The notes beneath the pieces were generated by a model. It worked only from the letters and a program-made list of their open reading frames with translations. It had not been told where the DNA came from and did no database searches. From assembly GCA_017619975.1 (NCBI GenBank), contig JAFZRH010000050.1, forward strand, positions 1-44,837: 44,837 nucleotides of DNA, written 5' to 3'. This stretch comes from Lachnospiraceae bacterium. Lineage in GTDB: Bacteria; Bacillota; Clostridia; Lachnospirales; Lachnospiraceae. The position numbers and the translations under genes are program-made. Positions 20,152 to 27,282 of this stretch are shown here, piece by piece; the first letter of the stretch is position 1; every line of letters starts with the position of its first letter.

Positions 20152-20186
20152 CGGGGAATATCGGGAAATTTTCCCGATATTCCCCG
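20152..20186 (+). other. Perfect 17-base-pair inverted repeat after the protease gene
   Basis: CGGGGAATATCGGGAAA and its exact complement are separated by one T, 13 bases after the protease stop codon. The stem is followed by a run of A's, not T's, so it is not a standard intrinsic terminator for the protease transcript. It may stabilise the 3' end or stop transcription in another way. Confidence 0.7.
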
Positions 20187-20216
20187 AAAAAAATCCGTTA
20201 TTCGTGAAATAAACGC

Positions 20217-20245
20217 TTGACATGTTAAAAATAACATGGTAAAGT
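20217..20245 (+). promoter_or_regulatory. Promoter of the 28-residue peptide gene
   Basis: A perfect -35 TTGACA (20217-20222), 17 bases, then an extended -10 TGG-TAAAGT with the hexamer at 20240-20245. The start of transcription is expected near 20252, giving a leader of about 50 bases. The spacer is filled by a perfect palindrome, which points to repression or activation by a DNA-binding dimer. Confidence 0.75.
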
Positions 20246-20280
20246 GCTACTTGAGTATTGATAATACTCATTCGCGCGAA
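20221..20280 (+). promoter_or_regulatory. Three consecutive operator-like palindromes
   Basis: First: CATGTTA-AAAA-TAACATG (20221-20238), lying between -35 and -10. Second: TGAGTATT-GAT-AATACTCA (20252-20270), at the expected transcription start. Third: TTCGCGCGAA (20271-20280), directly adjoining. All three are perfect. The first two are typical of dimeric-regulator operators. The second and third could also fold in the RNA leader. No regulator gene is next door. Confidence 0.65.
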
Positions 20281-20303
20281 TCTGAGGGAGGAGGTACCAC
20301 ACA

Positions 20304-20390
20304 ATGAAATACGAAAGTGCTGAAATGACAGTTGTTCTTTTTGCAACGAATGATGTTATTACTACCAGCGATGACACTCCGGAGCTGTAA
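20304..20390 (+). CDS. 28-residue peptide, possible precursor or signal peptide
   Basis: A tiny gene with a very strong ribosome site (GGGAGGAGGT, 8 bases before ATG) and its own promoter and terminator, so expression is well supported. The peptide begins MKYESAEMTVVLFATNDV, continues ITTSDDTPEL and stops. It has no cysteine and no signal peptide. The N-terminal part (KYE..EM.VV.F...DVITTS) has the look of a conserved leader, and short peptides of this style recur in gut Clostridia (from memory, not searched). It could be a precursor of a modified peptide, recognised by the PqqD-like protein encoded 1 kb away. No maturase is present in the window. The function is unknown. Confidence 0.7.
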   Translation: MKYESAEMTVVLFATNDVITTSDDTPEL

Positions 20391-20424
20391 GGGAACATTC
20401 TAAAAAGGGTACGGAAGGTACTCC

Positions 20425-20467
20425 AAAAAACACCATGGCAGGATCGCTACCTGCTATGGTGTTTTTT
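20425..20467 (+). terminator. Bidirectional terminator between peptide gene and traX-like gene
   Basis: An 18-base stem AAAAAACACCATGGCAGG pairs with CCTGCTATGGTGTTTTTT (one G-T wobble) around a seven-base loop. It gives a T-run on both strands. It ends both the peptide transcript and the convergent minus-strand gene. Confidence 0.9.
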
Positions 20468-20495
20468 GTCTTGCAGAGCAAAGCGGCATTCTTTT

Positions 20496-21230
20496 TCAAT
20501 ACCCTGTCGTTTTCAGCCGTATCACGTACAGCAGCAGCATATGGAGCGGATAGAGCAGATAGAAGAACAGAGACAGCAGTTTTCCCTGTATAAAGCCGCG
20601 TTTTCCGTTATACAGCGCGATAGGAATAAAAGCCAGTCCGGCCTTCCAAGTGGAGGATAAGAAACAGGCACCGGTGACAGCCCGGCAGATCGGCATGTCC
20701 CGCAGAAGATAAAGCAGGAGGATAAAACCGAAACCGCTACAGCCGTAATCGGCTTTCAGCAGAACAGAGGCGGCCAGCAGCAGGATCAGCAGAATGAAAT
20801 CCCGAACCTTGTTTTTCTCATCGTTTTTGATATCCTCTAGCAGCCAAAGCCCCAGAAAACCGAGAAATAGGGTAAAGAAGACGTTCTGCGACGCGTACGT
20901 GAGTGTGCCGGTATGTTCCAGATTCCACGGGATCTCCGAGATCAGGGCAAAGAGAAGAAGACGAAGTCCGTAACGCAAGCGGTCACGGGTATGAAAAAAA
21001 CCTTCCACCAGAAGAAAGGCGTACAGCGGAAATGCCAGACGGCCGACGGTCCGCATGGCCGTATACAGGGTAAGGGAACGGCTGCCGATTCTCAGCAAAA
21101 CGGTCGTATCGTTCCGCAGCAGAACGCTGGCCGTATGATCGATCAGCATGGAAACAAGAGCGATCAGCTTTAACAGGCTGCCGCTCAGGATCTTCGCTTT
21201 CGGAGGGATCACCGAATAGGCGCTGTCCAT
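20496..21230 (-). CDS. TraX-family membrane protein
   Basis: A 244-residue polytopic membrane protein of the TraX family. The family includes the F-plasmid pilin acetylase TraX and related membrane acyltransferase-like proteins; many chromosomal members in Gram-positives have no assigned role. Visible are the family motifs KLIALVSMLIDH near the N-terminus, a GRLAFPLYAFLLVEGF stretch, SEIPWNLE, and at least six hydrophobic segments. The C-terminal YPLHMLLLYVIR is typical too. A GGGAAGG site precedes the chosen ATG. It stands alone on the minus strand, convergent with the peptide gene and divergent from the PqqD gene. Acylation of a peptide or pilin would fit the family but is only a guess. Confidence 0.85.
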   Translation of the reverse strand: MDSAYSVIPPKAKILSGSLLKLIALVSMLIDHTASVLLRNDTTVLLRIGSRSLTLYTAMRTVGRLAFPLYAFLLVEGFFHTRDRLRYGLRLLLFALISEIPWNLEHTGTLTYASQNVFFTLFLGFLGLWLLEDIKNDEKNKVRDFILLILLLAASVLLKADYGCSGFGFILLLYLLRDMPICRAVTGACFLSSTWKAGLAFIPIALYNGKRGFIQGKLLSLFFYLLYPLHMLLLYVIRLKTTGY

Positions 21231-21338
21231 ACAGAATGCCTTCCCTTTCTTTTGCCGGAACGGGATCCGGCCGGCAATATCAGTTGTTTTGATGGTATCG
21301 CACTTCTAAATGAAATTCAAGAGAATTTCTCTCTTTTC

Positions 21339-21367
21339 TTCCCATTCTCTTTTCTTTCTGCTATACT
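21339..21367 (+). promoter_or_regulatory. Probable promoter of the PqqD-like gene
   Basis: TTCCCA (21339-21344), 17 bases, TATACT (21362-21367), set in a pyrimidine-rich stretch. Transcription would start near 21374, about 30 bases before the ATG. The -35 is weak. Confidence 0.45.
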
Positions 21368-21402
21368 ACAAAAAAATATACTATTCAACGGAGGTTGACG
21401 GG

Positions 21403-21663
21403 ATGAAACTCAAGGAGGGCTTCCTGACACATGAAGCCTGCGGCGAGCAGATCATGGTGGCAACCGGCAGAAATCAGTTCTCCGGCATGGTGCGCAGCAA
21501 CGCAACAGCTGCCTATATTGTGGATCAGCTGAAAGAAGAAACGGATAAGGAAAAGATCATCGAAAAGATGCTGGAGCGCTACGACGCACCGCGCAGCGTG
21601 ATCGAACCGGACGTCGAGAAAGTCCTCGGGGTCCTGCGGTCCATCGGCGCGCTGGAAGAGTAA
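21403..21663 (+). CDS. PqqD-family protein, possible stand-alone peptide-recognition element
   Basis: An 86-residue protein of the PqqD family. PqqD binds the precursor peptide PqqA and hands it to a radical SAM enzyme; the same fold is the recognition element of many ribosomal-peptide pathways. The chosen start (ATG 21403, GGAGG nine bases upstream) gives MKLKEGFLTHEACGEQIMV. It is followed by the family-typical turn NATAAYIVDQLKEETDKEKIIEKMLERYD and a helical C-terminal end. The reading frame extends upstream to 21310 but without a ribosome site. No pqqA or pqqE lies nearby. The closest peptide candidate is at 20304. In many Clostridia similar proteins occur without a known partner. Confidence 0.82.
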   Translation: MKLKEGFLTHEACGEQIMVATGRNQFSGMVRSNATAAYIVDQLKEETDKEKIIEKMLERYDAPRSVIEPDVEKVLGVLRSIGALEE

Positions 21664-21691
21664 GAGCGTTTCTTTCTCATAACAGGCAGGC

Positions 21692-21725
21692 AAAAAGCAG
21701 CCCGGCTTTCAAGGCCGGGCTGCTT
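21692..21725. terminator. Terminator between PqqD-like and prsW-like genes
   Basis: A 12-base perfect stem AAGCAGCCCGGC/GCCGGGCTGCTT (21695-21706, 21714-21725) has a seven-base loop. A run of A's on the left gives the T-run needed by the minus-strand genes. For the plus strand the trailing T-run is only short, so it is best placed as terminator of the prsW transcript. Confidence 0.8.
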
Positions 21726-21754
21726 CACTTTGTCCTATAACCCTCACTTTGTCA

Positions 21755-22468
21755 TTAATAGATATAGCTGTCTTTTTCCGAGAGGTTTTTGACAAGCCTG
21801 AAAGCGACGAAAAACATGGCGGCGACGAAGGCAATGAAGAAGAGCGTGCCGCCGGCATCCATCCGCGTGGCAATAAAATCGTAGGCTCCGTGCAAAAGCG
21901 TCGGGATGACCAGCGCCAGGATGCTGCAGCTGCGGCTCTTTTCGGGATAGCCGAAATTGTCGTACCGTTTCGCCATGCCGTAGAAAGCTCCCATAAACAC
22001 ACCGAAGCAGGCATGACCCGGAATCGCGGTCACCGCACGGGCCAGTGCGGTCCCGAGACCGTAACGCATGACATAGCCGACGTTCTCGGCCAGGGCAAAG
22101 CCAAGGCTGATGAAAACGGCGTACACGACCCCGTCAAACTGACAGTTGAACTGTTCGGAGAACCAGGTTTTTTTCCGCAGGAAAAAATATTTGGCGCCTT
22201 CTTCCGAAAGCGCGACCACAATGAAATAGAAAAGGATCTCAAAAAAGAGACTGTCGCCGAGAAGACCGAGGAGAAGAGAAGTGCCCAGCTTTTCCAGCAG
22301 CATGGCGACCCCGGTGGCCAGAATGCCAAGACCGGCCAGGATCAGCAGCAGGCGCGGCGATTCCGGCTCCAGCCGGTCTGCGCGATAGATCTTGTACATC
22401 AGAAAAACGGCAGGAATAACGGCTGCCGCGATCAGGATCGGATTAAACAGATTAAAAAGATAGAACAT
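21755..22468 (-). CDS. PrsW-family intramembrane metalloprotease
   Basis: A 237-residue polytopic membrane protein. The four conserved PrsW motifs are present: Glu89-Glu90 in SEEGAKY, Glu128 in FALAENV, His152 in PGHACFGVFMG, and His193/Asp197 in LLHGAYDF. In Bacillus PrsW cuts the anti-sigma factor RsiW within or near the membrane. No sigma factor/anti-sigma pair is next to this copy. It starts 8 bases after the stop codon of a single-pass membrane protein and is surely co-transcribed with it. That partner is a possible substrate or cofactor. Confidence 0.88.
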   Translation of the reverse strand: MFYLFNLFNPILIAAAVIPAVFLMYKIYRADRLEPESPRLLLILAGLGILATGVAMLLEKLGTSLLLGLLGDSLFFEILFYFIVVALSEEGAKYFFLRKKTWFSEQFNCQFDGVVYAVFISLGFALAENVGYVMRYGLGTALARAVTAIPGHACFGVFMGAFYGMAKRYDNFGYPEKSRSCSILALVIPTLLHGAYDFIATRMDAGGTLFFIAFVAAMFFVAFRLVKNLSEKDSYIY

Positions 22469-22476
22469 AAAGTCCT

Positions 22477-22881
22477 TTATTCCTCTCTCGTGTGGAGAAG
22501 CTTCTGAAGCTCACGCTCGTGACGGGAATTGGCGGCGATCAGGGCGGAGAGCTCATCGGCCCCCTGCGGGACGTCCTTAAAGGAAAAGCAGGTCTCAAAA
22601 TCATAGCCTTCCCGGTGATAGTGCGAGGAATCAAGGTGATAGCTTTGAGGCTGCGGCCGGGATGCGGTCTGCGTGCTCCGGGAATAGGAAGAATTTGCCG
22701 TGCGATAACCCGCCGCCGTGCTTGTCCGGTAATTCGGATTCGGCTGCGGGCGGTTGGAGGTGGCGTAGCGGCGGTCTTCCCCGGCATTCTGTTCTTCCCG
22801 TTTTTTACGGGCTGCCTTCCTGACGCTGAAATAGATGGCAAGATATATGATGATGATAAATATAAAAAACGGTGAATCCAT
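22477..22881 (-). CDS. Single-pass membrane protein of unknown function
   Basis: A 134-residue protein with one N-terminal membrane helix (about residues 4-19) followed at once by a basic cluster (RKAARKKR). The tail is therefore predicted to be cytoplasmic. A Ser/Thr/Tyr/Pro/Gln-rich low-complexity stretch (about 40-85) comes next, then a compact acidic C-terminal helix ending in HERELQKLLHTREE. No known domain was recognised. An AAGGAG site lies 10 bases before the ATG. It is the first gene of a two-gene unit with the PrsW-like protease. Confidence 0.75.
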   Translation of the reverse strand: MDSPFFIFIIIIYLAIYFSVRKAARKKREEQNAGEDRRYATSNRPQPNPNYRTSTAAGYRTANSSYSRSTQTASRPQPQSYHLDSSHYHREGYDFETCFSFKDVPQGADELSALIAANSRHERELQKLLHTREE

Positions 22882-22905
22882 AAGTCAGTTGCTCCTTTTT
22901 TCTTT

Positions 22906-22934
22906 ATTATAAACGGCCCTTTTGTCTATTTCAA
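22906..22934 (-). promoter_or_regulatory. Promoter of the membrane protein-prsW unit
   Basis: On the minus strand TTGAAA (22929-22934), 17 bases, TATAAT (22906-22911). The -35 lies inside the last codons of glgB. The expected start is near 22899, about 18 bases upstream of the ATG. Confidence 0.75.
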
Positions 22935-24800
22935 GCGAAGGACGGCGACGCCGTATGCTTTTAACGGGTACGCCAGACTGTGCGGTCTTCCGTCGCACTC
23001 GCTCTCTTCCGAGGCAATGACTGTCCGCCCGGCCGGCGTTTTGTAAAAGCCGTGCGATTCATCCAGCAGCAGTTCATACTGGCCGGCTGCCGGCAGGCCG
23101 ACCCGGTAATCCGGCCGGTCCACAGGCGTGAAATTGATCACAAAGACCAGCGGATGCTTCCGGCCTCTGGCAAAACGGCAGAAACTGAAAATGCTGCGGT
23201 CAGCGTCGTCGGCATTGATCCATTCGAAGCCGTCGAAGCCCTCATCCAGCGTATACATGGCAGGATAGCGGCGGTACATGGTCAGCAGGCTGTGATAGAA
23301 TTCCTGCAGAGCATGGTTGCGGTCATCGGCCAGCATATACCAGTCGATCTCGCGATCTTCGCACCATTCGCGGCGCTGTCCGAATTCCTGCCCCATAAAC
23401 AGCAGCTTTTTGCCGGGGTGGCCCATAAAGAAAGTATAGGCGGCTTTCAGGCAGGCATATTTCTGGTTCTCATCACCCGGCATCTTGTCCCACATCGAGC
23501 GCTTCAGGTGAACTACTTCGTCGTGAGAGAGCACCAGAATGAAATGTTCTGCCGACGCATAGGTCATGGCAAAGGTCATTTTATTGTGATGATACTTCCG
23601 GAACAGCGGATCCTGCTCCATGTATTCCAGAAAATCGTGCATCCAGCCCATGTTCCACTTGAAATCGAAGCCCAGACCGCCTTCGCTCGGGGAGTGCGTC
23701 ACACCCGGCCAGGCGGTGCTTTCCTCAGCGATGGTCATGCTGCCGGGACACTGCTCGTGGATTATACTGTTCAGATGCCGGAAAAACTCGATGGATTCCA
23801 GGTTTTCCCGTCCCCCGTAGATGTTCGGGCAGAAGCCGCCTTCCCGGCGGCCGTAATCCAGATAGAGCATGGAGGCAACCGCATCGGTGCGCAGACCGTC
23901 GATATGGTATTCCTTCAGCCAGTACAGGGCGTTGGCGATCAGGAAGCCGGAGACCTGCGGACGGCCCAGATCGAAGATCTTTGTCCCCCACTGGGCATGT
24001 TCGCCGCGCCGGGGATCCGCGTATTCATAGAGCGGGGCACCGTCAAAATTCGCCAGTCCGTGGGCATCCCGCGGGAAATGCGCCGGGACCCAGTCCAGGA
24101 TCACCCCAATGCCGCGCTGATGCATCTGATCGATAAAATATTTAAAATCGTCCGGATTGCCGTGCCGGGAGGTCGGCGCATAGTATCCGGTCACCTGATA
24201 GCCCCAGGAGGCGTCCAGGGGATATTCGGAGATCCCGATCAGTTCGATATGCGTATAACCCATGTACTGGACGTAGCCGCCCAGACGGTCCGCCAGCTCG
24301 CGGTAGGAGTAGTAGCTGGGATCGGCTCCGGGATGACGCATCCACGAAGCAAGCTGACATTCGTAAATAGCCAGCGGCGCGTGAGGTCCCGTATGGCTTC
24401 GTTTTGCATCCTGCCAGGCCTGATCCCGGAACTCGTATTCCGAGACGAAAAGACGGGAGGCGGTCCCGGGTCTCAGCTCCGCAAAGGTCGCGTACGGATC
24501 TGCTTTCAGCAGATGTTTGCGCTCCTGTGTCAGGATATCGTATTTATAGAGCTGTCCGCTTTTGGCTTCCGGGATAAAACAGACGAAAATACCGGAATCC
24601 TCGATCAGCATCATGGGATTGCGTGCATTGTTCCAGCCGTTGAAATCTCCGACGACCGAAACCGACAGCGCATGGGGGGCCCAGACGGCGAAAGAAAAGC
24701 CCGAAACACCGCCCACTTCGGCGGGGTGCGCGCCGAGCTTTTTATAGATCTCGTAATGAGTGCCTTTTCCGAATAAATAAGTGTCTAATTCTGAAATCAT
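22926..24800 (-). CDS. glgB: 1,4-alpha-glucan branching enzyme
   Basis: A 624-residue GH13 enzyme that transfers alpha-1,4-linked chains to O-6 positions and so makes the branches of glycogen. It has an N-terminal carbohydrate-binding fold (FAVWAPHALSVSVVGDFNGWN), then the catalytic barrel with nucleophile Asp306 in GLRTDAVASM, acid/base Glu359 in MTIAEESTAWPG, and SHDEVVH. The C-terminal all-beta domain is complete. The ATG at 24800 (MISELDTYLFGKG) with AAGGAG eight bases upstream is preferred to the longer frame that begins at 24965. No other glycogen gene is adjacent. Confidence 0.94.
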   Translation of the reverse strand: MISELDTYLFGKGTHYEIYKKLGAHPAEVGGVSGFSFAVWAPHALSVSVVGDFNGWNNARNPMMLIEDSGIFVCFIPEAKSGQLYKYDILTQERKHLLKADPYATFAELRPGTASRLFVSEYEFRDQAWQDAKRSHTGPHAPLAIYECQLASWMRHPGADPSYYSYRELADRLGGYVQYMGYTHIELIGISEYPLDASWGYQVTGYYAPTSRHGNPDDFKYFIDQMHQRGIGVILDWVPAHFPRDAHGLANFDGAPLYEYADPRRGEHAQWGTKIFDLGRPQVSGFLIANALYWLKEYHIDGLRTDAVASMLYLDYGRREGGFCPNIYGGRENLESIEFFRHLNSIIHEQCPGSMTIAEESTAWPGVTHSPSEGGLGFDFKWNMGWMHDFLEYMEQDPLFRKYHHNKMTFAMTYASAEHFILVLSHDEVVHLKRSMWDKMPGDENQKYACLKAAYTFFMGHPGKKLLFMGQEFGQRREWCEDREIDWYMLADDRNHALQEFYHSLLTMYRRYPAMYTLDEGFDGFEWINADDADRSIFSFCRFARGRKHPLVFVINFTPVDRPDYRVGLPAAGQYELLLDESHGFYKTPAGRTVIASEESECDGRPHSLAYPLKAYGVAVLRLK

Positions 24801-24823
24801 ATTGCGCTCCTTGTTTCGTCTAT

Positions 24824-24852
24824 AGCATAGCAGAAAACAGCCGGAAGGTAAA
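24824..24852 (-). promoter_or_regulatory. Possible promoter of glgB
   Basis: On the minus strand TTTACC (24847-24852), 17 bases, TATGCT (24824-24829). Each hexamer matches only four or five consensus bases, so this is tentative. Confidence 0.35.
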
Positions 24853-24900
24853 GAGCAGCAGGGAAAAAAGCGTGAAAGAAATCGCGAAATAAGAGAAAAA

Positions 24901-24917
24901 GGATGCGAAATGCATCC
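24901..24917. promoter_or_regulatory. Inverted repeat upstream of the tad promoter
   Basis: GGATGC-GAAAT-GCATCC, perfect arms of six bases, ending 10 bases before the -35 box of the tad operon. It sits where an activator or repressor dimer would bind. It could also influence the divergent glgB gene. Confidence 0.45.
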
Positions 24918-24927
24918 CGCCGAATGC

Positions 24928-24957
24928 TTGACAGAAAGAAGCTTTTTTCGGCATAAT
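24928..24957 (+). promoter_or_regulatory. Promoter of the tad pilus operon
   Basis: A perfect TTGACA (24928-24933), an 18-base spacer, then CATAAT (24952-24957). It is expected to start near 24964 and leave a leader of about 80 bases. No other strong promoter was seen until 32859, so it may drive all ten pilus genes. Confidence 0.75.
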
Positions 24958-24980
24958 AGACGCATCTGATTCGATCACTA

Positions 24981-25029
24981 CATTCAACGGATTCAATTGA
25001 ATGAAAGAAAAATGACAGAAAAGCTGTCA
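24981..25029 (+). promoter_or_regulatory. Structured 5' leader of the tad operon
   Basis: Two inverted repeats: CATTCAA/TTGAATG (24981-24987, 24997-25003), which contains the perfect palindrome ATTCAATTGAAT, and TGACAG-AAAAG-CTGTCA (25013-25029). The second ends only a few bases before the GGAAGGAAAGG ribosome site. It could affect access of ribosomes to tadZ. Confidence 0.45.
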
Positions 25030-25042
25030 GGAAGGAAAGGCC

Positions 25043-26023
25043 ATGCGGGAAAAAAGGCTGGTTTTATTCTATCCGGATGCGGAATACGCCGCACGCTTTG
25101 CTTTTTATCTGGAAAAACGGTCCGGACTGCCGGTGCGCTGCCGTGCTTTTTCGGATCCCTCTGCTTTCCGGGAATTCCTCCGGGAGCACGGGGCGGATCT
25201 GATCCTGCTTCCGGCAGGAGAAGAGCTTTTGCAGAATCTGCCCTGTGCGGACGTGCCGACGCTCCGCTTTACGGAGAAGCAGGACAGCCGGGATGACAGG
25301 GAGCTGCCCGTCTACCGGAGAATGGAGAAGCAGGTCGGCCAGATCAGCCGGGTGCTGGATCCCGCGGGAGAAGCGGCAGAGGATGCCGGAGCGGTATCCG
25401 CGGAACTGATCGCGTTCTATTCTCCCGTACACGGTGCGGGACAGAGCGTCAGCACGATCCTGATGGGGATGACGCTGTCCGAGAAAGGGCCGGCGCTTTT
25501 GCTGAATCTGGAGCGTTTTCCCGGCATCCGGACGTACTTTCCGGCCGGCGACGGCTCCCTGTCCGAATTGCTGTACTACGCGAAAGTGCAGCGGGATTTT
25601 ACCGCGCACCTGAAAGAGGTGACGGCATATTTCGGCCCGCTGGCCTATATTCCTCCGGCCAGAGAACCGGAGGACCTGCTGGAGACCCGGCCGGAAGACT
25701 GGCGGTTTTTGTTAAGTGCCCTCCGTGACAGCGGGATTTACCGCTATATCCTGATCGATGTGGGGGACGGCGTTCCGAAGGAGCGGCCGATCCTGGAACT
25801 GTGTGAGAAGATCTATGTTCCGATCCGCGAGGATGAGATCGCGCTGAACAAACTGCTGGAATGGCAGGGACAGCTGGAAGCCCAGGGCGGGGGCGATCTG
25901 CTGCAGCGGCTCAGAACCTACCGCCTGCCGCCTCCTGCTCCGTCTGCTCTCACGGAATACCGCGAATTGAAGCATTTGTCCTGGGGAAGGACCATTAAAG
26001 CACTGGCAGAAGGAGACGCATGA
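25043..26023 (+). CDS. tadZ: TadZ/CpaE-like pilus localisation protein with degenerate P-loop
   Basis: A 326-residue first gene of the pilus operon. An N-terminal receiver-like domain (FYPDAEYAARFAFYLE, no clear phosphoacceptor set) is followed by a MinD/ParA-type ATPase fold beginning at FYSPVHGAGQSVST (about 125-138). TadZ/CpaE proteins place the pilus machine in the cell. The P-loop lacks the lysine expected in GKT/S; glutamine 134 takes its place. The later strand YILIDVGDG is retained. This suggests weak or no ATP hydrolysis, a state known among TadZ proteins. It ends in an ATGA overlap with tadA. Confidence 0.8.
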   Translation: MREKRLVLFYPDAEYAARFAFYLEKRSGLPVRCRAFSDPSAFREFLREHGADLILLPAGEELLQNLPCADVPTLRFTEKQDSRDDRELPVYRRMEKQVGQISRVLDPAGEAAEDAGAVSAELIAFYSPVHGAGQSVSTILMGMTLSEKGPALLLNLERFPGIRTYFPAGDGSLSELLYYAKVQRDFTAHLKEVTAYFGPLAYIPPAREPEDLLETRPEDWRFLLSALRDSGIYRYILIDVGDGVPKERPILELCEKIYVPIREDEIALNKLLEWQGQLEAQGGGDLLQRLRTYRLPPPAPSALTEYRELKHLSWGRTIKALAEGDA

Positions 26024-27282
26024 GGGAGGAACTGAAGGAACTGCGCCGTCAGATCGCAGCCGGCCTGACGGAGACCGGCGTTACGGATGAAGCGCTCTAT
26101 GAACGGATCGACAGCGCGCTGACAATCTGGGGCCGGAAACGGCGGCTCGGGATCCGGGAGAAAGAAAGCTTCCGGAAGCAGCTTTTCGATTCTTTCCGGG
26201 GCATGGATATTCTGCAGCCGCTGCTGGAAGACGATTCCGTAACGGAGATCATGGTCAACGGGACGGCAGGCATCTACATCGAACGGGGCAGCGAGATCAG
26301 CCGGTGGAACCGGACGTTTCGGGAAAGAGAGCCGCTGGACGATGTGATCCAGGTGATGGCAGCCAGTGTCAACCGGATCGTCAACACGTCGTCCCCCATC
26401 GCGGACCTGCGCCATTCCGACGGCTCCCGCGTCAATATCGTGCTGCCGCCGGTTGCCCCGGAAGGTCCTGTCATGACGATCCGGAAGTTTTTTAAAGACC
26501 CGCTGACGCTGGACCGTCTGCTGGAACTGAAAGCGCTCACGGCGGATGCCGCCCGTTTTCTGAAAGCCGCTGTCGGGTGCGGCTGCAATATCTTTATCAG
26601 CGGCGGGACCGGCTCCGGCAAAACAACTTTTCTGAACGCCCTTTCCGCCTATATCCCGGAAGAGGAACGGGTGATCACGATCGAGGACTCACTGGAACTG
26701 CAGCTGCAGGGCCTGCCGAATCTGGTCCGGCTGGAGACGCGGACCGCCAATCTGGAGGGAGAAAACCGGATCACGATCCGGGACCTGATCCGGACGGCGC
26801 TTCGCATGCGGCCGAACCGCATCGTGGTCGGTGAAGTCCGTGGAGAGGAGGCGCTGGATATGCTGCAGGCCATGAATACGGGGCACAGAGGCTCTCTGTC
26901 CACGGGACACGCCAACAGTGCCGCCAATATGCTTTCCCGACTGGAAACCATGGCCCTGATGGGCGGTGAGCTGCCGCTGGCGGCCATACGGAGCCAGATC
27001 GCGTCCGCGCTGGATCTGATGATCCATCTGGGACGTCTGCCGGACAAGAGACGCTGTGTCTTATCGGTCAGCGAGGTTTTGGGACTGAAAGGAGGCGAGA
27101 TTCAGCTTGCAGATATTTTCCGTTATGAAAGAACGGGCGGTCTGCTTTTTACGGGGCATCAGCCGGAGCAGGTCCAGAAATGGGAGGAGGTCTACGGAGC
27201 CCTTCCCCGCTTTGATGAAAAAGGAGCTTTTTTCCTCGCGGAGCGGGAGGCGGAAGCGGCGCAGACCCTGTTTTTCGCCTGA
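26020..27282 (+). CDS. tadA: TadA/CpaF secretion ATPase
   Basis: A 420-residue hexameric ATPase of the type II/IV secretion superfamily that powers Tad pilus assembly. An N-terminal domain (LLEDDSVTEIMVNGT) precedes Walker A GGTGSGKT (residues 195-202), an Asp box with ITIEDSLELQL, Walker B-like NRIVVGEVRGEEA, and the His box TGHRGSLSTGHANS. It is complete and of normal length. Its start codon overlaps the tadZ stop, and its own last 68 bases overlap the likely start of tadB. Confidence 0.95.
   Translation: MREELKELRRQIAAGLTETGVTDEALYERIDSALTIWGRKRRLGIREKESFRKQLFDSFRGMDILQPLLEDDSVTEIMVNGTAGIYIERGSEISRWNRTFREREPLDDVIQVMAASVNRIVNTSSPIADLRHSDGSRVNIVLPPVAPEGPVMTIRKFFKDPLTLDRLLELKALTADAARFLKAAVGCGCNIFISGGTGSGKTTFLNALSAYIPEEERVITIEDSLELQLQGLPNLVRLETRTANLEGENRITIRDLIRTALRMRPNRIVVGEVRGEEALDMLQAMNTGHRGSLSTGHANSAANMLSRLETMALMGGELPLAAIRSQIASALDLMIHLGRLPDKRRCVLSVSEVLGLKGGEIQLADIFRYERTGGLLFTGHQPEQVQKWEEVYGALPRFDEKGAFFLAEREAEAAQTLFFA

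Noticed and set aside
22980-24776. 598-residue plus-strand frame opposite glgB
   Set aside because: GlgB on the minus strand has all catalytic residues and a good start; the plus frame has none.
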